A stretch of 7,664 nt of DNA, from the NCBI GenBank assembly GCA_025924435.1, contig JAICIL010000215.1, forward strand, positions 1 through 7,664, in the 5' to 3' direction. A program made the position numbers and the translations under genes. This DNA is from Chloroflexia bacterium (lineage in GTDB: Bacteria; Chloroflexota; Chloroflexia; Thermomicrobiales; JALYUS01). Positions 1-6,519 of this stretch are shown piece by piece. Position 1 is the first letter of the stretch. Every line of letters starts with the position of its first letter. The notes below the pieces were generated by a model. That model saw only the letters and a program-made list of their open reading frames with translations. It was not told where the DNA came from and did no database searches.

Positions 1-4
1 ACCC

Positions 5-32
5 CCTCAGTCCTCAGTCCTCAGTCCTAACT
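5..32. repeat. Heptamer tandem array at the recG 3' end (CCTCAGT units)
   Basis: Three exact CCTCAGT units lie at 5-11, 12-18 and 19-25, followed by a diverged fourth unit, CCTAACT (26-32). In the recG direction the diverged unit supplies the TAG stop codon (29-27). The array reaches the window edge, so a second, complementary arm beyond position 1, as seen in the two other arrays of this window, cannot be checked. The periodicity is plain in the sequence; any role, for example transcript-end structure, is inferred. Confidence 0.85.
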
Positions 33-2483
33 TTTGTCCCCCGCGCCCGCCTCGCGGGACCAGAAATGGTCGAGGCGGTCGCGCAGGGCGGCGTGCTCCG
101 CCTGCATCAGATGCGGGTCCGCCGCCAGGAGCGCCTCCGCCGCGAAGCGCGCCTGTTCGAGCGTGCGCGTGTCGCCGAGCGCCGCGACGCGGAGCGGCAG
201 ATCATAGCCGCTCTGCGCCGTGCCGAACAAATCGCCGGGGCCGCGCATCTCCAGATCGGCCTGCGCGAGCACGAACCCGTCGTTCGTGGACTCCATCAGC
301 ATGATGCGTTCCCGGCCCGTGCGGCTGACATCGTCCGCGATCAGCAGGCAGGTGGAGGCATCGCTCCCGCGACCGACACGCCCGCGGAACTGGTGCAACT
401 GGCTGAGGCCGAACCGATCCGCGCCCTCGATCAGCATCACCGTCGCATTCGGCACATCAATGCCGACCTCGACGACCGATGTCGCGACCAACACCTGGTA
501 CGCGCCGTCGCGGAAGGCGTTCATCACCCGGTCTTTCGTGCGCGGCGGCATCTTGCCGTGCAAGAGGCCGAGCGAGAGTTCCGGGAAGACCGTCTCCTGC
601 AACCGCATATGCTCCGCGACCGCCGATTTCGCCTCCAGCGTCTCCGACTCCTCGACGAGCGGGCAGATGATGAACGCCTGATTGCCCAGCGCGACCGCGT
701 CGCGCACCGCATCGTAGGCGCGCTCCCGCTCGTCCCCCCGGATCACGGTTGTTATGACGGGCGTGCGGCCGGGCGGCAGTTCGTCAATCGTCGAGACGTC
801 GAGATCGCCGTGCAGCGTCAGCGCGAGCGAGCGGGGAATCGGCGTCGCCGTCATCACGAGCATGTGCGGGGCGATATTCCGCGCCTTCGCCCGCAGCCGC
901 GCCCGTTGCCCGACGCCGAAGCGATGCTGCTCGTCCACGACGACGAAGCCGAGGTTGGCGAAGACGACCGGGTCCTCGATCAGCGCGTGTGTGCCGATGA
1001 GGATGTGGACGACGCCCTTCTGCAGGCCGTCGAGGATCGGGCGGCGCTGCGTGACGCGCGTGCTGCCCGTCAATAGTTCGACGTAGGGGCGCCGATCCGC
1101 CGGGAAGGCATGGAACAGTTGCTTGAGCGTGCGGAAATGCTGCTCGGCGAGGATTTCCGTCGGCGCCATCAGCGCCGCCTGATAGCCGTTGCGCACCGCC
1201 ACATCCATCGCCGCCGCCGCGACGACCGTCTTACCGGAGCCGACATCGCCCTGTATGAGGCGGCTCATCGCCGTCTCACCCGCCATCTCCCCGAGAATCG
1301 TGTCGAGCGTCCGCCGCTGCGCGCCGGTGAGCGCGAAAGGCAGGCGCGCGAGGAATTCGTCGCGCATCGCGGCGTCGGCGGGCATCGCCGCGCCTTTCGC
1401 CTCCGCCTGCCACGCCTGCTTGCGCTGGAGCATGCCGAGTTGCATCAGGAAATATTCATCGAAGGTCAGCCGCGTCCGGGCTTGATGGTAGGCGTCGAGG
1501 GACGCGGGAAAGTGGAACTGCGGCAACGCCTCGCCGAGCGGGATCAGCCCTTGCGCTTGCCGCACCGCCTCGGGCAGCCAGTCCGCGATCTGCCCCTCTG
1601 TCGCGGCGATCGCCGTGCGGACGGCCGAGCGGACGGTCTTCTGGTAGAGGCCGTCGGTGAGCGGATAGACGGGCATGATCCGGCTGCCGAGGTCGGTCCC
1701 CGGCTCGATCCGCTCCCACTCCGGGTTCGTGAAGGTCAGGACGCCCCGGAACTCCTCGACCGTGCCGGAGAGCGCGACCTGCTCGCCCTGGTGGAGTTGC
1801 CGCGCGACGTACGGGCTGAACCAGGTGACGTTGATCGTGCCCGTCTCGTCCATCACGACGGCCTGCGTGCGCGGCTTGCCGGTCGCGGTCGGCACCTCCG
1901 CGATCCGCAGCACCGTGCCGACGACGGTCACCACATCGCCGTAATTGAGATGCCCGAGCGGCAGGAGTTGCGAGTAATCGTCGTGGCGGCGCGGCACGAG
2001 GGAGAGCAGATCGCCGACCGTGCGCACATTTAACTTCTCGAACAGCGCCGCGTTCTTCGGCCCGACGCCGCGCACGTACGTCACTTCGTCGCCCAGCGAC
2101 ATCGGCTTGACGGCAGGGGGCGCTTTCGGCTTGGGCGGCGGTTTTGCCCCCACCATGCGCGACAGAGGTGACGACACGACGATCTGCGATTCGCTCCCCA
2201 CGCCCCTTGAGGGAGAGGGGTCGGGGGTGAGGGTTTTCGGCGGCGCGCTTAACATCTTCCCGGCGAGGGTCAGCGCCTGCTTGCGGGCCTGGGCGTCGAG
2301 CGTGCTGTAATGGCGAAGCGCCGCAAAGACCTCCGGCGGGACGAATGGGCCGTACTCCGCCTGCAACGCGCGCATGCCACCCACGACGACGCCGTTATCG
2401 AACCCGCGCCGCCATTCCTCGCGCAAGAGCGCCAGCAATTCGTCCCGTTTGCTTCGCTTGCCTGTTTCGGCAATCGTCGCCAT
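27..2483 (-). CDS. recG: ATP-dependent DNA helicase RecG
   Basis: This 818-residue protein is RecG, a double-stranded DNA translocase that reverses stalled forks and processes branched recombination intermediates. From the N-terminus there is a family-specific helical extension (about 10-78), a low-complexity Pro/Lys linker (79-127), a helix-hairpin-helix-like start (VRGVGPKNA, 137-145), the OB-fold wedge (about 180-262), helicase lobe 1 with Walker A GDVGSGKT (412-419) and the DEQH box (517-520), then lobe 2 with VATSVVEVGIDVP (666-678), QFRGRVGRG (698-706) and the RecG C-terminal region (MRGPGDLFGTAQSG, 746-759). E. coli RecG is about 690 residues; the excess is the N-terminal extension, as in Thermotoga. 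I chose the ATG at 2483 because an AAGGG lies just upstream and a likely promoter about 40 bases away; the frame stays open further upstream only by running over degV. The TAG stop falls inside a heptamer repeat array, and a repeat-like insert codes residues 83-99. Confidence 0.96.
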   Translation of the reverse strand: MATIAETGKRSKRDELLALLREEWRRGFDNGVVVGGMRALQAEYGPFVPPEVFAALRHYSTLDAQARKQALTLAGKMLSAPPKTLTPDPSPSRGVGSESQIVVSSPLSRMVGAKPPPKPKAPPAVKPMSLGDEVTYVRGVGPKNAALFEKLNVRTVGDLLSLVPRRHDDYSQLLPLGHLNYGDVVTVVGTVLRIAEVPTATGKPRTQAVVMDETGTINVTWFSPYVARQLHQGEQVALSGTVEEFRGVLTFTNPEWERIEPGTDLGSRIMPVYPLTDGLYQKTVRSAVRTAIAATEGQIADWLPEAVRQAQGLIPLGEALPQFHFPASLDAYHQARTRLTFDEYFLMQLGMLQRKQAWQAEAKGAAMPADAAMRDEFLARLPFALTGAQRRTLDTILGEMAGETAMSRLIQGDVGSGKTVVAAAAMDVAVRNGYQAALMAPTEILAEQHFRTLKQLFHAFPADRRPYVELLTGSTRVTQRRPILDGLQKGVVHILIGTHALIEDPVVFANLGFVVVDEQHRFGVGQRARLRAKARNIAPHMLVMTATPIPRSLALTLHGDLDVSTIDELPPGRTPVITTVIRGDERERAYDAVRDAVALGNQAFIICPLVEESETLEAKSAVAEHMRLQETVFPELSLGLLHGKMPPRTKDRVMNAFRDGAYQVLVATSVVEVGIDVPNATVMLIEGADRFGLSQLHQFRGRVGRGSDASTCLLIADDVSRTGRERIMLMESTNDGFVLAQADLEMRGPGDLFGTAQSGYDLPLRVAALGDTRTLEQARFAAEALLAADPHLMQAEHAALRDRLDHFWSREAGAGDKS
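2196..2233. repeat. Dispersed-repeat-like G/C-rich element inside recG
   Basis: On the recG strand this reads as C-rich blocks (CCTCACCCCCGACCCC, then TCTCCC, then a G-rich end GGGGCGTGGGG), with a short inverted repeat CCCCT (2203-2207) / AGGGG (2216-2220). Its strand asymmetry, with C-runs followed by G-runs, is unlike the surrounding coding sequence. I recognise the translated string LTPDPSPSRGVG as one that recurs in unrelated bacterial proteins and ORFs wherever this repeat family lies; this is from memory and needs a search. It encodes about residues 83-97 of RecG, in the unstructured linker between the N-terminal extension and the wedge domain, and keeps the frame open. Confidence 0.7.
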
Positions 2484-2514
2484 GGCAGGCCCTTCATGTC
2501 CGTTCGACTTGTCC

Positions 2515-2527
2515 GTACAGAGTGTAC
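2515..2527. promoter_or_regulatory. Inverted repeat overlapping the recG -10 (operator candidate)
   Basis: GTACAGAGTGTAC is a perfect five-base inverted repeat (GTACA/TGTAC) around a three-base centre. It overlaps the proposed recG -10 hexamer at 2521-2526 and its inferred start region. The position is that of a repressor operator. It does not match the Bacillus-type (GAAC-N4-GTTC) or E. coli-type LexA box. A single short palindrome may be chance. Confidence 0.3.
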
Positions 2528-2529
2528 CA
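2521..2529 (-). promoter_or_regulatory. recG promoter, extended -10 (TGGTACACT)
   Basis: On the minus strand, TGG followed by TACACT (2526-2521) forms an extended -10 element. It lies about 38 bases upstream of the recG ATG, leaving a leader of roughly 30 bases with AAGGG as ribosome-binding site. No convincing -35 is seen at 17 bases, which extended -10 promoters tolerate. It would let recG be transcribed separately from asp23-fakA-degV. The same GGTA-C/T-ACT string appears ahead of the hydrolase gene and rpsD. A second, weaker -10-like TACAAT lies at 2568-2563. Confidence 0.5.
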
Positions 2530-2606
2530 CGGCAAGGCAACACCGCGTCTACCTGTTTTGGCATTGTACTACGCGTGGTTTTGGCGCGAAACGACAGCGT
2601 GCGGAA

Positions 2607-2620
2607 ATTGCAGATTGCGG
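2607..2620. repeat. Two-unit heptamer remnant downstream of degV
   Basis: ATTGCAG (2607-2613) is followed directly by ATTGCGG (2614-2620), two seven-base units differing at one position. They lie about 45 bases past the degV stop, in the 182-base gap before recG. The period matches the three clearer arrays, but with only two units this may be coincidence. The rest of the gap holds the recG promoter and a 12-base palindrome with no loop (2617-2628). Confidence 0.35.
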
Positions 2621-2665
2621 GATCCCGCGCGAGCGGTGCGGATGGTCCGCGCGCCGTTCCGAGAT

Positions 2666-3526
2666 TCAATCCCGCTTGAGAATGATCGCCCCGGCGCCGC
2701 GCGGGCCGAGATGGACCGCGTAGATTGTGCCGTAGTGCGCGACAGTGATGCGGTCGCGCGGGATGGACGATCCGAGCCGGTCCGCGATCCCTTCCGCTTC
2801 CGGGCGCGACGCGGCGGTGCCGTCGTAGAGGATCGTCACACCGGCCGGGTCGGGGAATCCCTTGATCCACTCGATCATCGCCTCGATCGCTTTCGAGCGC
2901 GTCCGGGGCTGCTGGAACGGCTCCAACTGCCCCTCGTGCAGCCGCAGCAGCGGCTTGATGGAGAGGACGGAGCCGAGCAGCGATTTCGCCTTGTTGATGC
3001 GCCCACCCCGTTCGAGCCATTTCAGCGTCTCGACGAGGAAGAGCACCTCGATGTGCGGCATCAGTTCCCGCACCCGCGCGCCCACCGCTTCGAGCGACGC
3101 GCCGCTTTCGGCGCGTTTCGCCGCCTCCAGCGCGAGGTAGCCGACGCCCATCGAGGCGCTCAACGTATCAATCACCTCGACCGGAAACTCGCCTTCGAGA
3201 TTCTTTGCCGCGAGCGCCGCCGAGTTGTACGTGCCGCTCAATTTCGACGAGAAGATGATCGCGCAGACGCCGGACGCGCCCTCGGCCTGCAACCGGCGGT
3301 ACGCCTCCTCGAACGCGCCGACGGGCGGCTGCGCGGTCGTCGGGAATGGCCCCGCCTCCTGCCTGGCATAGAATTCTTCGGGGGTCAGGTCAATATTGTC
3401 CCGATAGATATCCGTGCCGAACTGCACCGTCAGCGGCACCGTGACGATCCCATACCGCTCCCGCAACTCCGGCAGGATGTCCGATGTGCTGTCCGTGACG
3501 ATCCGCACCAGTCCGGGCGCTGCCAT
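2666..3526 (-). CDS. degV: DegV family fatty-acid-binding protein (FakB-type)
   Basis: The protein has 286 residues, the normal DegV/FakB length. These proteins bury one fatty acid and present its carboxylate to FakA, which phosphorylates it; the acyl-phosphate then goes to PlsX/PlsY for phospholipid synthesis. Family signatures are TDSTSD (11-16), TTAQPP (63-68, in the place of the usual TSQPS), SSKLSGTYNSA (93-103), LKWLERGGRINKAKSLLGS (168-186) followed by IKPLL (190-194), and HLGPRGAG (272-279), a variant of the usual HxGPGAxG loop. It is cytosolic, with no signal peptide or membrane segment. The start at 3526 has a strong GGAGGG six bases upstream. It is the third gene of an asp23-fakA-degV run and is separated from fakA by 78 bases holding a palindromic heptamer array. 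Adjacency to fakA supports FakB function; its acyl-chain preference is not readable. Confidence 0.93.
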   Translation of the reverse strand: MAAPGLVRIVTDSTSDILPELRERYGIVTVPLTVQFGTDIYRDNIDLTPEEFYARQEAGPFPTTAQPPVGAFEEAYRRLQAEGASGVCAIIFSSKLSGTYNSAALAAKNLEGEFPVEVIDTLSASMGVGYLALEAAKRAESGASLEAVGARVRELMPHIEVLFLVETLKWLERGGRINKAKSLLGSVLSIKPLLRLHEGQLEPFQQPRTRSKAIEAMIEWIKGFPDPAGVTILYDGTAASRPEAEGIADRLGSSIPRDRITVAHYGTIYAVHLGPRGAGAIILKRD

Positions 3527-3538
3527 TTAACCCTCCGT

Positions 3539-3603
3539 AGTGGGCAGTGGGCGGTGAGCAGACGAATTTACTCCTCTGCCCGCCGCCCACCGCCCACTGC
3601 CCG
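3539..3603. repeat. Palindromic heptamer array between fakA and degV
   Basis: The left arm has seven-base units AGTGGGC, AGTGGGC and GGTGAGC (3539-3559). The right arm has CTGCCCG, CCGCCCA, CCGCCCA and CTGCCCG (3576-3603). GGGCAGTGGGCGGTG (3542-3556) is the exact reverse complement of 3588-3602, giving a 15-bp stem with a loop of about 31 bases. It starts just past the fakA stop codon and ends five bases before the degV ribosome-binding site. No T-run follows in the transcribed direction, so it is not an obvious terminator. It may protect the fakA transcript end or adjust degV output relative to fakA. Confidence 0.85.
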
Positions 3604-3604
3604 T

Positions 3605-5338
3605 TCACTCCACTGACACGATGAAATCGTAGTGCGGCTGCCCGCCCGCGACGATTTCGACCGCAACATTCGGATAGCGCTCGCCGATGCGCGCGCGCAA
3701 CGTTTCCGCCGTCGCGGTGGCGACATCCGCGCCGGTGTAGAGCGTGACGAGTTCGGCGTGTTCGGCGTCCATCCTGCCGAGGAGATCGAGCGCGACCGTC
3801 GCGCTGTCGTCGCCGGAGACGGTGAGGACATCGTCGAGCAGGCCGATCACTTCCCCCGCCGCGACCGCGACGCCGCCGATCGTCGCGTCGCGGACGGCGC
3901 GCGTCACTTCGCCCGTGCGCACGCCGCTCGCCACCTCCGCCATCTCCTCGGCGTTTGTGTCGAGGTCGGCGGTGAAGGTGAAGGCGGAGAGCGCGGCGAT
4001 CCCCTGCGGGATGGACTTTGTCGGCACGACGCGCACCTGCTTGGACGCCATCTCCGCCGCCTGCCGCGCCGTGAGGACGACATTGCCGTTGTTCGGCAGG
4101 ACGATCACGGCATCGGCGGGCGCGCCGTTGATCGCGTCCAGCAATTCCTGCGTCGAGGGGTTCATCGTCTGCCCGCCACGGACGATCCTCGCCGCCCCGA
4201 GGCCGCGCAGCACGGCGGACAGCCCCTCCCCCGCCGCCACCGCGACGACCGAGATATGCCCCGCCGGTTCGTCGGGTGTCGTGTCGGGCGGCACGGCCCC
4301 TTCGAGGGTTTCGACCTGCGTGTCCATGTTGTCTATCTTGATCTGGGTCAGCGCGCCGAACCGGACGGCGTACGAGAGGAGCGCGCCGGGATCGGTCGTG
4401 TGGATGTGCGCCTTGACATACTGCGCGTCGCCGACGATCACCGCGCTGTGCCCCATCGCCGCCATCCGCTCGCGGATCGTCGCGAAATCGAGCGGCGCGC
4501 CGGGCGCGGCGGTGAGCAGGTAGTTCGTGCAGTAGCCGTAGTCGTCCGCGCCGTGCTTCTCCTGCATCCCGGCCACATCGAAGGCCATCGCCGCGCCGCC
4601 CGGCGCGATGTCCGGCAACGCCTCCGTCTCGGCGCTCCGGCCCGCGAGATGGAGGCGCATCCCCTCCAAAATGACGACGTACCCCTGCCCCCCGGCGTCC
4701 ACGACGCCCGCCTCGCGCAGGAGCGGCAGCATCTCCGGCGTCTGCGCGAGCGTCGCGCGGGCGCCCGCCAGCGCGCCGTCCAGCACGGCCTGCACGTCGC
4801 CGCCATCGTTCGCGGCGATTTCGGCGGATTCCGCCGCCCCGCGCGACACGGTCAGGAGCGTGCCCTCGACGGGCTTCATCACCGCCTGATAGGCCATCGC
4901 GGACGCCTCGGTGAACGCGGCGGCGAGCAGCGCGCCGTCGAGCGTCGCGTGCCCGTCGAGCGCCTTCGCCATGCCGCGAAAGATCTGCGAGAGGATCACA
5001 CCGCTATTGCCGCGCGCGCCCATCAGCGCGCCGTACGCGGCCCGGCTCGCCACCTCGCCGACGGAGCGCCCGTCGCCGTCACCCCCCTCGGCGGCGGCAG
5101 ACGCGGACTGCATTGTCAGGAACATGTTCGTGCCGGTGTCGCCATCCGGCACCGGGAAGACGTTGAGCGCATTGACGCCCGCGACATTGCGTTCGAGCCA
5201 ATCCTTCCCCGCGCGCAGCGCCCGCAGCAGGCCCGCGCCATCCACGACCGCCCGCGCCGGCGGGCCGCTTTCCGTCTCCCCCGTCCCACCCTGCCGCGCC
5301 ACTCGCACTCGCCCTCCCCGACGCGTCGCCGCGCTCAT
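3605..5338 (-). CDS. fakA: Fatty acid kinase FakA (DAK2 domain protein, YloV family)
   Basis: The product has 577 residues; family members are typically about 550. FakA transfers the ATP gamma-phosphate to a fatty acid held by a FakB/DegV partner. The N-terminal DhaL/DAK2 kinase domain (about 33-232) carries NVFPVPDGDTGTNM (59-72), whose aspartates bind Mg-ATP, GARGNSGVILSQ (107-118), GTLLTV (159-164) and VVDAGGQG (212-219). The middle domain has YGYCTNYLL (267-275) and VKAHIHTTDPG (308-318); Cys270, His311 and His313 match the metal-binding triad I recall from Staphylococcus FakA. The C-terminal domain (about 362-577) has GGQTMNPS (388-395) and VLPNNGNV (413-420). The first 30 residues are a basic, Gly/Ser/Arg-rich tail not usual for the family. 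I kept the ATG at 5338 because it overlaps the asp23 stop as ATGA, implying translational coupling; an AGGGAG lies about ten bases upstream. A shorter start near residue 30 remains possible. Confidence 0.94.
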   Translation of the reverse strand: MSAATRRGGRVRVARQGGTGETESGPPARAVVDGAGLLRALRAGKDWLERNVAGVNALNVFPVPDGDTGTNMFLTMQSASAAAEGGDGDGRSVGEVASRAAYGALMGARGNSGVILSQIFRGMAKALDGHATLDGALLAAAFTEASAMAYQAVMKPVEGTLLTVSRGAAESAEIAANDGGDVQAVLDGALAGARATLAQTPEMLPLLREAGVVDAGGQGYVVILEGMRLHLAGRSAETEALPDIAPGGAAMAFDVAGMQEKHGADDYGYCTNYLLTAAPGAPLDFATIRERMAAMGHSAVIVGDAQYVKAHIHTTDPGALLSYAVRFGALTQIKIDNMDTQVETLEGAVPPDTTPDEPAGHISVVAVAAGEGLSAVLRGLGAARIVRGGQTMNPSTQELLDAINGAPADAVIVLPNNGNVVLTARQAAEMASKQVRVVPTKSIPQGIAALSAFTFTADLDTNAEEMAEVASGVRTGEVTRAVRDATIGGVAVAAGEVIGLLDDVLTVSGDDSATVALDLLGRMDAEHAELVTLYTGADVATATAETLRARIGERYPNVAVEIVAGGQPHYDFIVSVE

Positions 5339-5739
5339 ACCGCTCGTTCTCCCTGGTTCTCGCTGAACCGCAGCCCGTGGACGTGCACATTGACCGCGAC
5401 GGGCCGGAGCGCGAATGCCCGCTCGATGGAAAAATAGACCGCCCGGATGGCGTTGTGCGCCACCTCCGCGATTGGCAAGCCGTATTCCACGACGACGTGC
5501 AGCGTGATCGTCACGCGGTCGCCGTCCAACTGGACGGCGATACCGTCCCGCGCGTCCGGCGGTGGCGGATGGCCGAAGCGACGGCCAACGCGGCTCCGCA
5601 AGTCCTGCGGCACGAGTTCGACGATCCCGTAGCAGCCGAGCGTCGCCCGGTACGCAACCGAGCCGATCGCGCGCGCCGAGACGACGATCTTCCCCGGCGC
5701 GGCAGGCGCGTTCGCTGGTTCACTCAATACCATCGTCAT
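5335..5739 (-). CDS. asp23: Asp23/Gls24 family envelope stress protein (YloU-like)
   Basis: This 134-residue protein belongs to the Asp23 family. The signatures are GKIVVSARAIGSVAYRAT (16-33), the GIVEL turn (38-42), then VQLDGDRVTITLHVVVEYG (69-87), followed by PIAEVAHNAIRAVYFSIE (89-106) and VAVNVHVHGLRF (114-125). The family is soluble and in staphylococci is tethered to the membrane by AmaP; its biochemical role is poorly known. A Pro-rich, charged insert (about 44-65) sits where many members carry a short loop. I chose the ATG at 5739, which has GAGGG about nine bases upstream; the frame is open to 5847, but the extra Arg-rich 36 residues do not match the family and overlap the divergent promoter region. 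It is first in an operon with fakA (4-base overlap) and degV. Asp23-FakA adjacency, with rpmB divergent, is conserved widely in Gram-positive bacteria. Confidence 0.9.
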   Translation of the reverse strand: MTMVLSEPANAPAAPGKIVVSARAIGSVAYRATLGCYGIVELVPQDLRSRVGRRFGHPPPPDARDGIAVQLDGDRVTITLHVVVEYGLPIAEVAHNAIRAVYFSIERAFALRPVAVNVHVHGLRFSENQGERAV

Positions 5740-5755
5740 CGGTCGCTGCCCTCGC

Positions 5756-5785
5756 TTGCATCCACGCGGGCGGGATGGTAGCATA
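5756..5785. promoter_or_regulatory. Divergent promoter region of rpmB and asp23
   Basis: For rpmB (plus strand), TTGCAT (5756-5761), a 17-base spacer and an extended -10 TGGTAGCAT (5776-5784) form a moderate promoter, implying a leader of about 115 bases. That leader contains a possible hairpin (CCGCGCC 5853-5859 with GGCGCGG 5875-5881). For asp23 (minus strand) the same bases read TATGCT (5785-5780), a possible -10 without a clear -35. The two -10 elements would overlap, so the two directions might compete. None of this is more than motif matching. Confidence 0.4.
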
Positions 5786-5906
5786 CGCAGGCTGCGGCAT
5801 CGAACGGTGCCGCCCGAGCGCGACACGAAACGACGGAGATGCAGCAAAGGGCCCGCGCCGCCATTGTAGCGGAGGGCGCGGAGCGTGGCAAAGGAAACGG
5901 ACCGCG

Positions 5907-6107
5907 ATGAAGTGTGAAATCACCGGCAAGCAGCGCTCCTTCGGGCATAACGTCTCGCACGCCAAGAACCGCACGAACCGATACTGGCTGCCGAATGTCC
6001 AGAAGAAGCGCGTGATGATTGACGGCAAGATGGTGCGCATTCAGATCTCCGCCCGCGCCCTGCGCACGCTCACCAAGACGGGCCGGATGGCGGCAAAGGG
6101 CAAGTAA
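5907..6107 (+). CDS. rpmB: 50S ribosomal protein L28
   Basis: This 66-residue protein is bL28 of the large ribosomal subunit. It shows the family pattern ITGKQRSFGHNVSHAKNRT (5-23) followed by the RYWLPNVQKKRV segment (25-36) and the basic ISARALRTLTKTGR region (47-60). Many L28 proteins carry two CxxC pairs that hold zinc; here only Cys3 remains, with Thr6 in place of the second cysteine, so this is a zinc-independent form. The ATG at 5907 has AAAGGA about eleven bases upstream; the open frame further upstream is not related to L28. It is transcribed away from asp23 and ends at two hairpins shared with a convergent gene. Confidence 0.96.
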   Translation: MKCEITGKQRSFGHNVSHAKNRTNRYWLPNVQKKRVMIDGKMVRIQISARALRTLTKTGRMAAKGK

Positions 6108-6131
6108 CCCGCCCGAAGATCGCAAGCTACG

Positions 6132-6162
6132 GAACCGGGATGGCGGAATGCCATCCCGGTTC
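6132..6162. repeat. Perfect 13-bp hairpin downstream of rpmB
   Basis: GAACCGGGATGGC (6132-6144) and its exact reverse complement (6150-6162) enclose the five-base loop GGAAT. It lies 24 bases after the rpmB stop, between convergent genes, where a terminator is expected, but no T-run follows on either strand. It could act as a factor-dependent terminator, a 3'-end stabiliser or a member of a dispersed palindrome family. Confidence 0.8.
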
Positions 6163-6167
6163 GCATT

Positions 6168-6197
6168 GGTAGCGCAGGCTTTCCAGCCTGCGCTACC
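6168..6197. repeat. Second 13-bp hairpin, dispersed-palindrome type
   Basis: GGTAGCGCAGGCT (6168-6180) pairs perfectly with AGCCTGCGCTACC (6185-6197) around a four-base loop TTCC. It follows the previous hairpin by five bases and ends 23 bases before the stop of the convergent membrane-protein gene. I recall the word TAGCGCAGGCTTTCCAGCC as a recurrent intergenic palindrome in several environmental phyla, but this needs a search. No T-run accompanies it on either strand. Confidence 0.8.
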
Positions 6198-6220
6198 GTG
6201 GCGAAGTGCGTGCGGCCGTA

Positions 6221-6466
6221 TCAGTACCGCCGCCGCCCGAACTCGTCGCGCTCCTCGTCGTACCGGGCGCGTGCGCCGTTGCTCGGCTTCGCGAATCGGC
6301 CCCAGAGCCAACTGAGCAGCACGACGGCGATGATGAACGCAAACACGTACCCCGTGAGCACCCAGAACAAGTGCAGCGCAAAGGCCAGCGCCTTCGCGAT
6401 CAGGAAGGCGAGCAGCGCCGCGACAATCAGGAACACGACCAATCGAACGCCGGAAAATCCACGCAT
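6221..6466 (-). CDS. Small two-helix membrane protein, function unknown
   Basis: This encodes 81 residues and I do not recognise a named family. Two hydrophobic segments, about 8-28 (starting LVVFLIVAALLAF) and 33-53 (including GYVFAFIIAVVLLSWLW), should span the membrane as a hairpin. A polar tail of about 27 residues follows, rich in Arg, Asp, Glu and Tyr (YDEERDEFGRRRY at the end). Loop charge suggests both ends lie in the cytosol. The start at 6466 has GGAGAGG nine bases upstream. An in-frame ATG at 6520 would add 18 residues, but it lies on the proposed -10 hexamer and is therefore unlikely. The gene has its own promoter, converges on rpmB and diverges from the hydrolase gene, so its neighbours give no functional hint. 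Confidence 0.75.
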   Translation of the reverse strand: MRGFSGVRLVVFLIVAALLAFLIAKALAFALHLFWVLTGYVFAFIIAVVLLSWLWGRFAKPSNGARARYDEERDEFGRRRY

Positions 6467-6519
6467 CGTGATGATCCTCTCCGAAACACCCGCGAGGGAC
6501 ACCGCGCCCTCGTCACGCA

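Noticed and set aside
2617..2628. 12-base perfect palindrome GCGGGATCCCGC
   Set aside because: It has no loop and so makes no stable hairpin, and palindromes of this size are expected by chance in GC-rich DNA. It also lacks a T-run that would make it a degV terminator.
2484..3020. Upstream extension of the recG frame to 3020 (997 residues)
   Set aside because: It overlaps the last 355 bases of degV, has no RecG-like or other recognisable sequence, and includes the proposed recG promoter. The ATG at 2483 has a ribosome-binding site.
66..5437. Long plus-strand open frames opposite recG, degV and fakA (66-1076, 1110-2033, 2345-3616, 3632-5437)
   Set aside because: They are Arg/His/Ala-rich antisense shadows of well-recognised genes, a common effect of high GC content, and no protein family is visible in them.
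5740..5847. Longer Asp23 start at 5847
   Set aside because: The added 36 residues are Arg-rich, lie over the divergent promoter region, and do not match the family. The ATG at 5739 has a GAGGG at suitable distance.
5562..5906. Open frame upstream of and joined to rpmB (from 5562)
   Set aside because: It runs antisense to asp23 and its residues have no L28 similarity. L28 proteins begin at about the Met encoded at 5907.
5736..6311. Minus-strand frame opposite rpmB (191 residues)
   Set aside because: It covers rpmB and both hairpins in antisense, is compositionally random, and lacks a ribosome-binding site.
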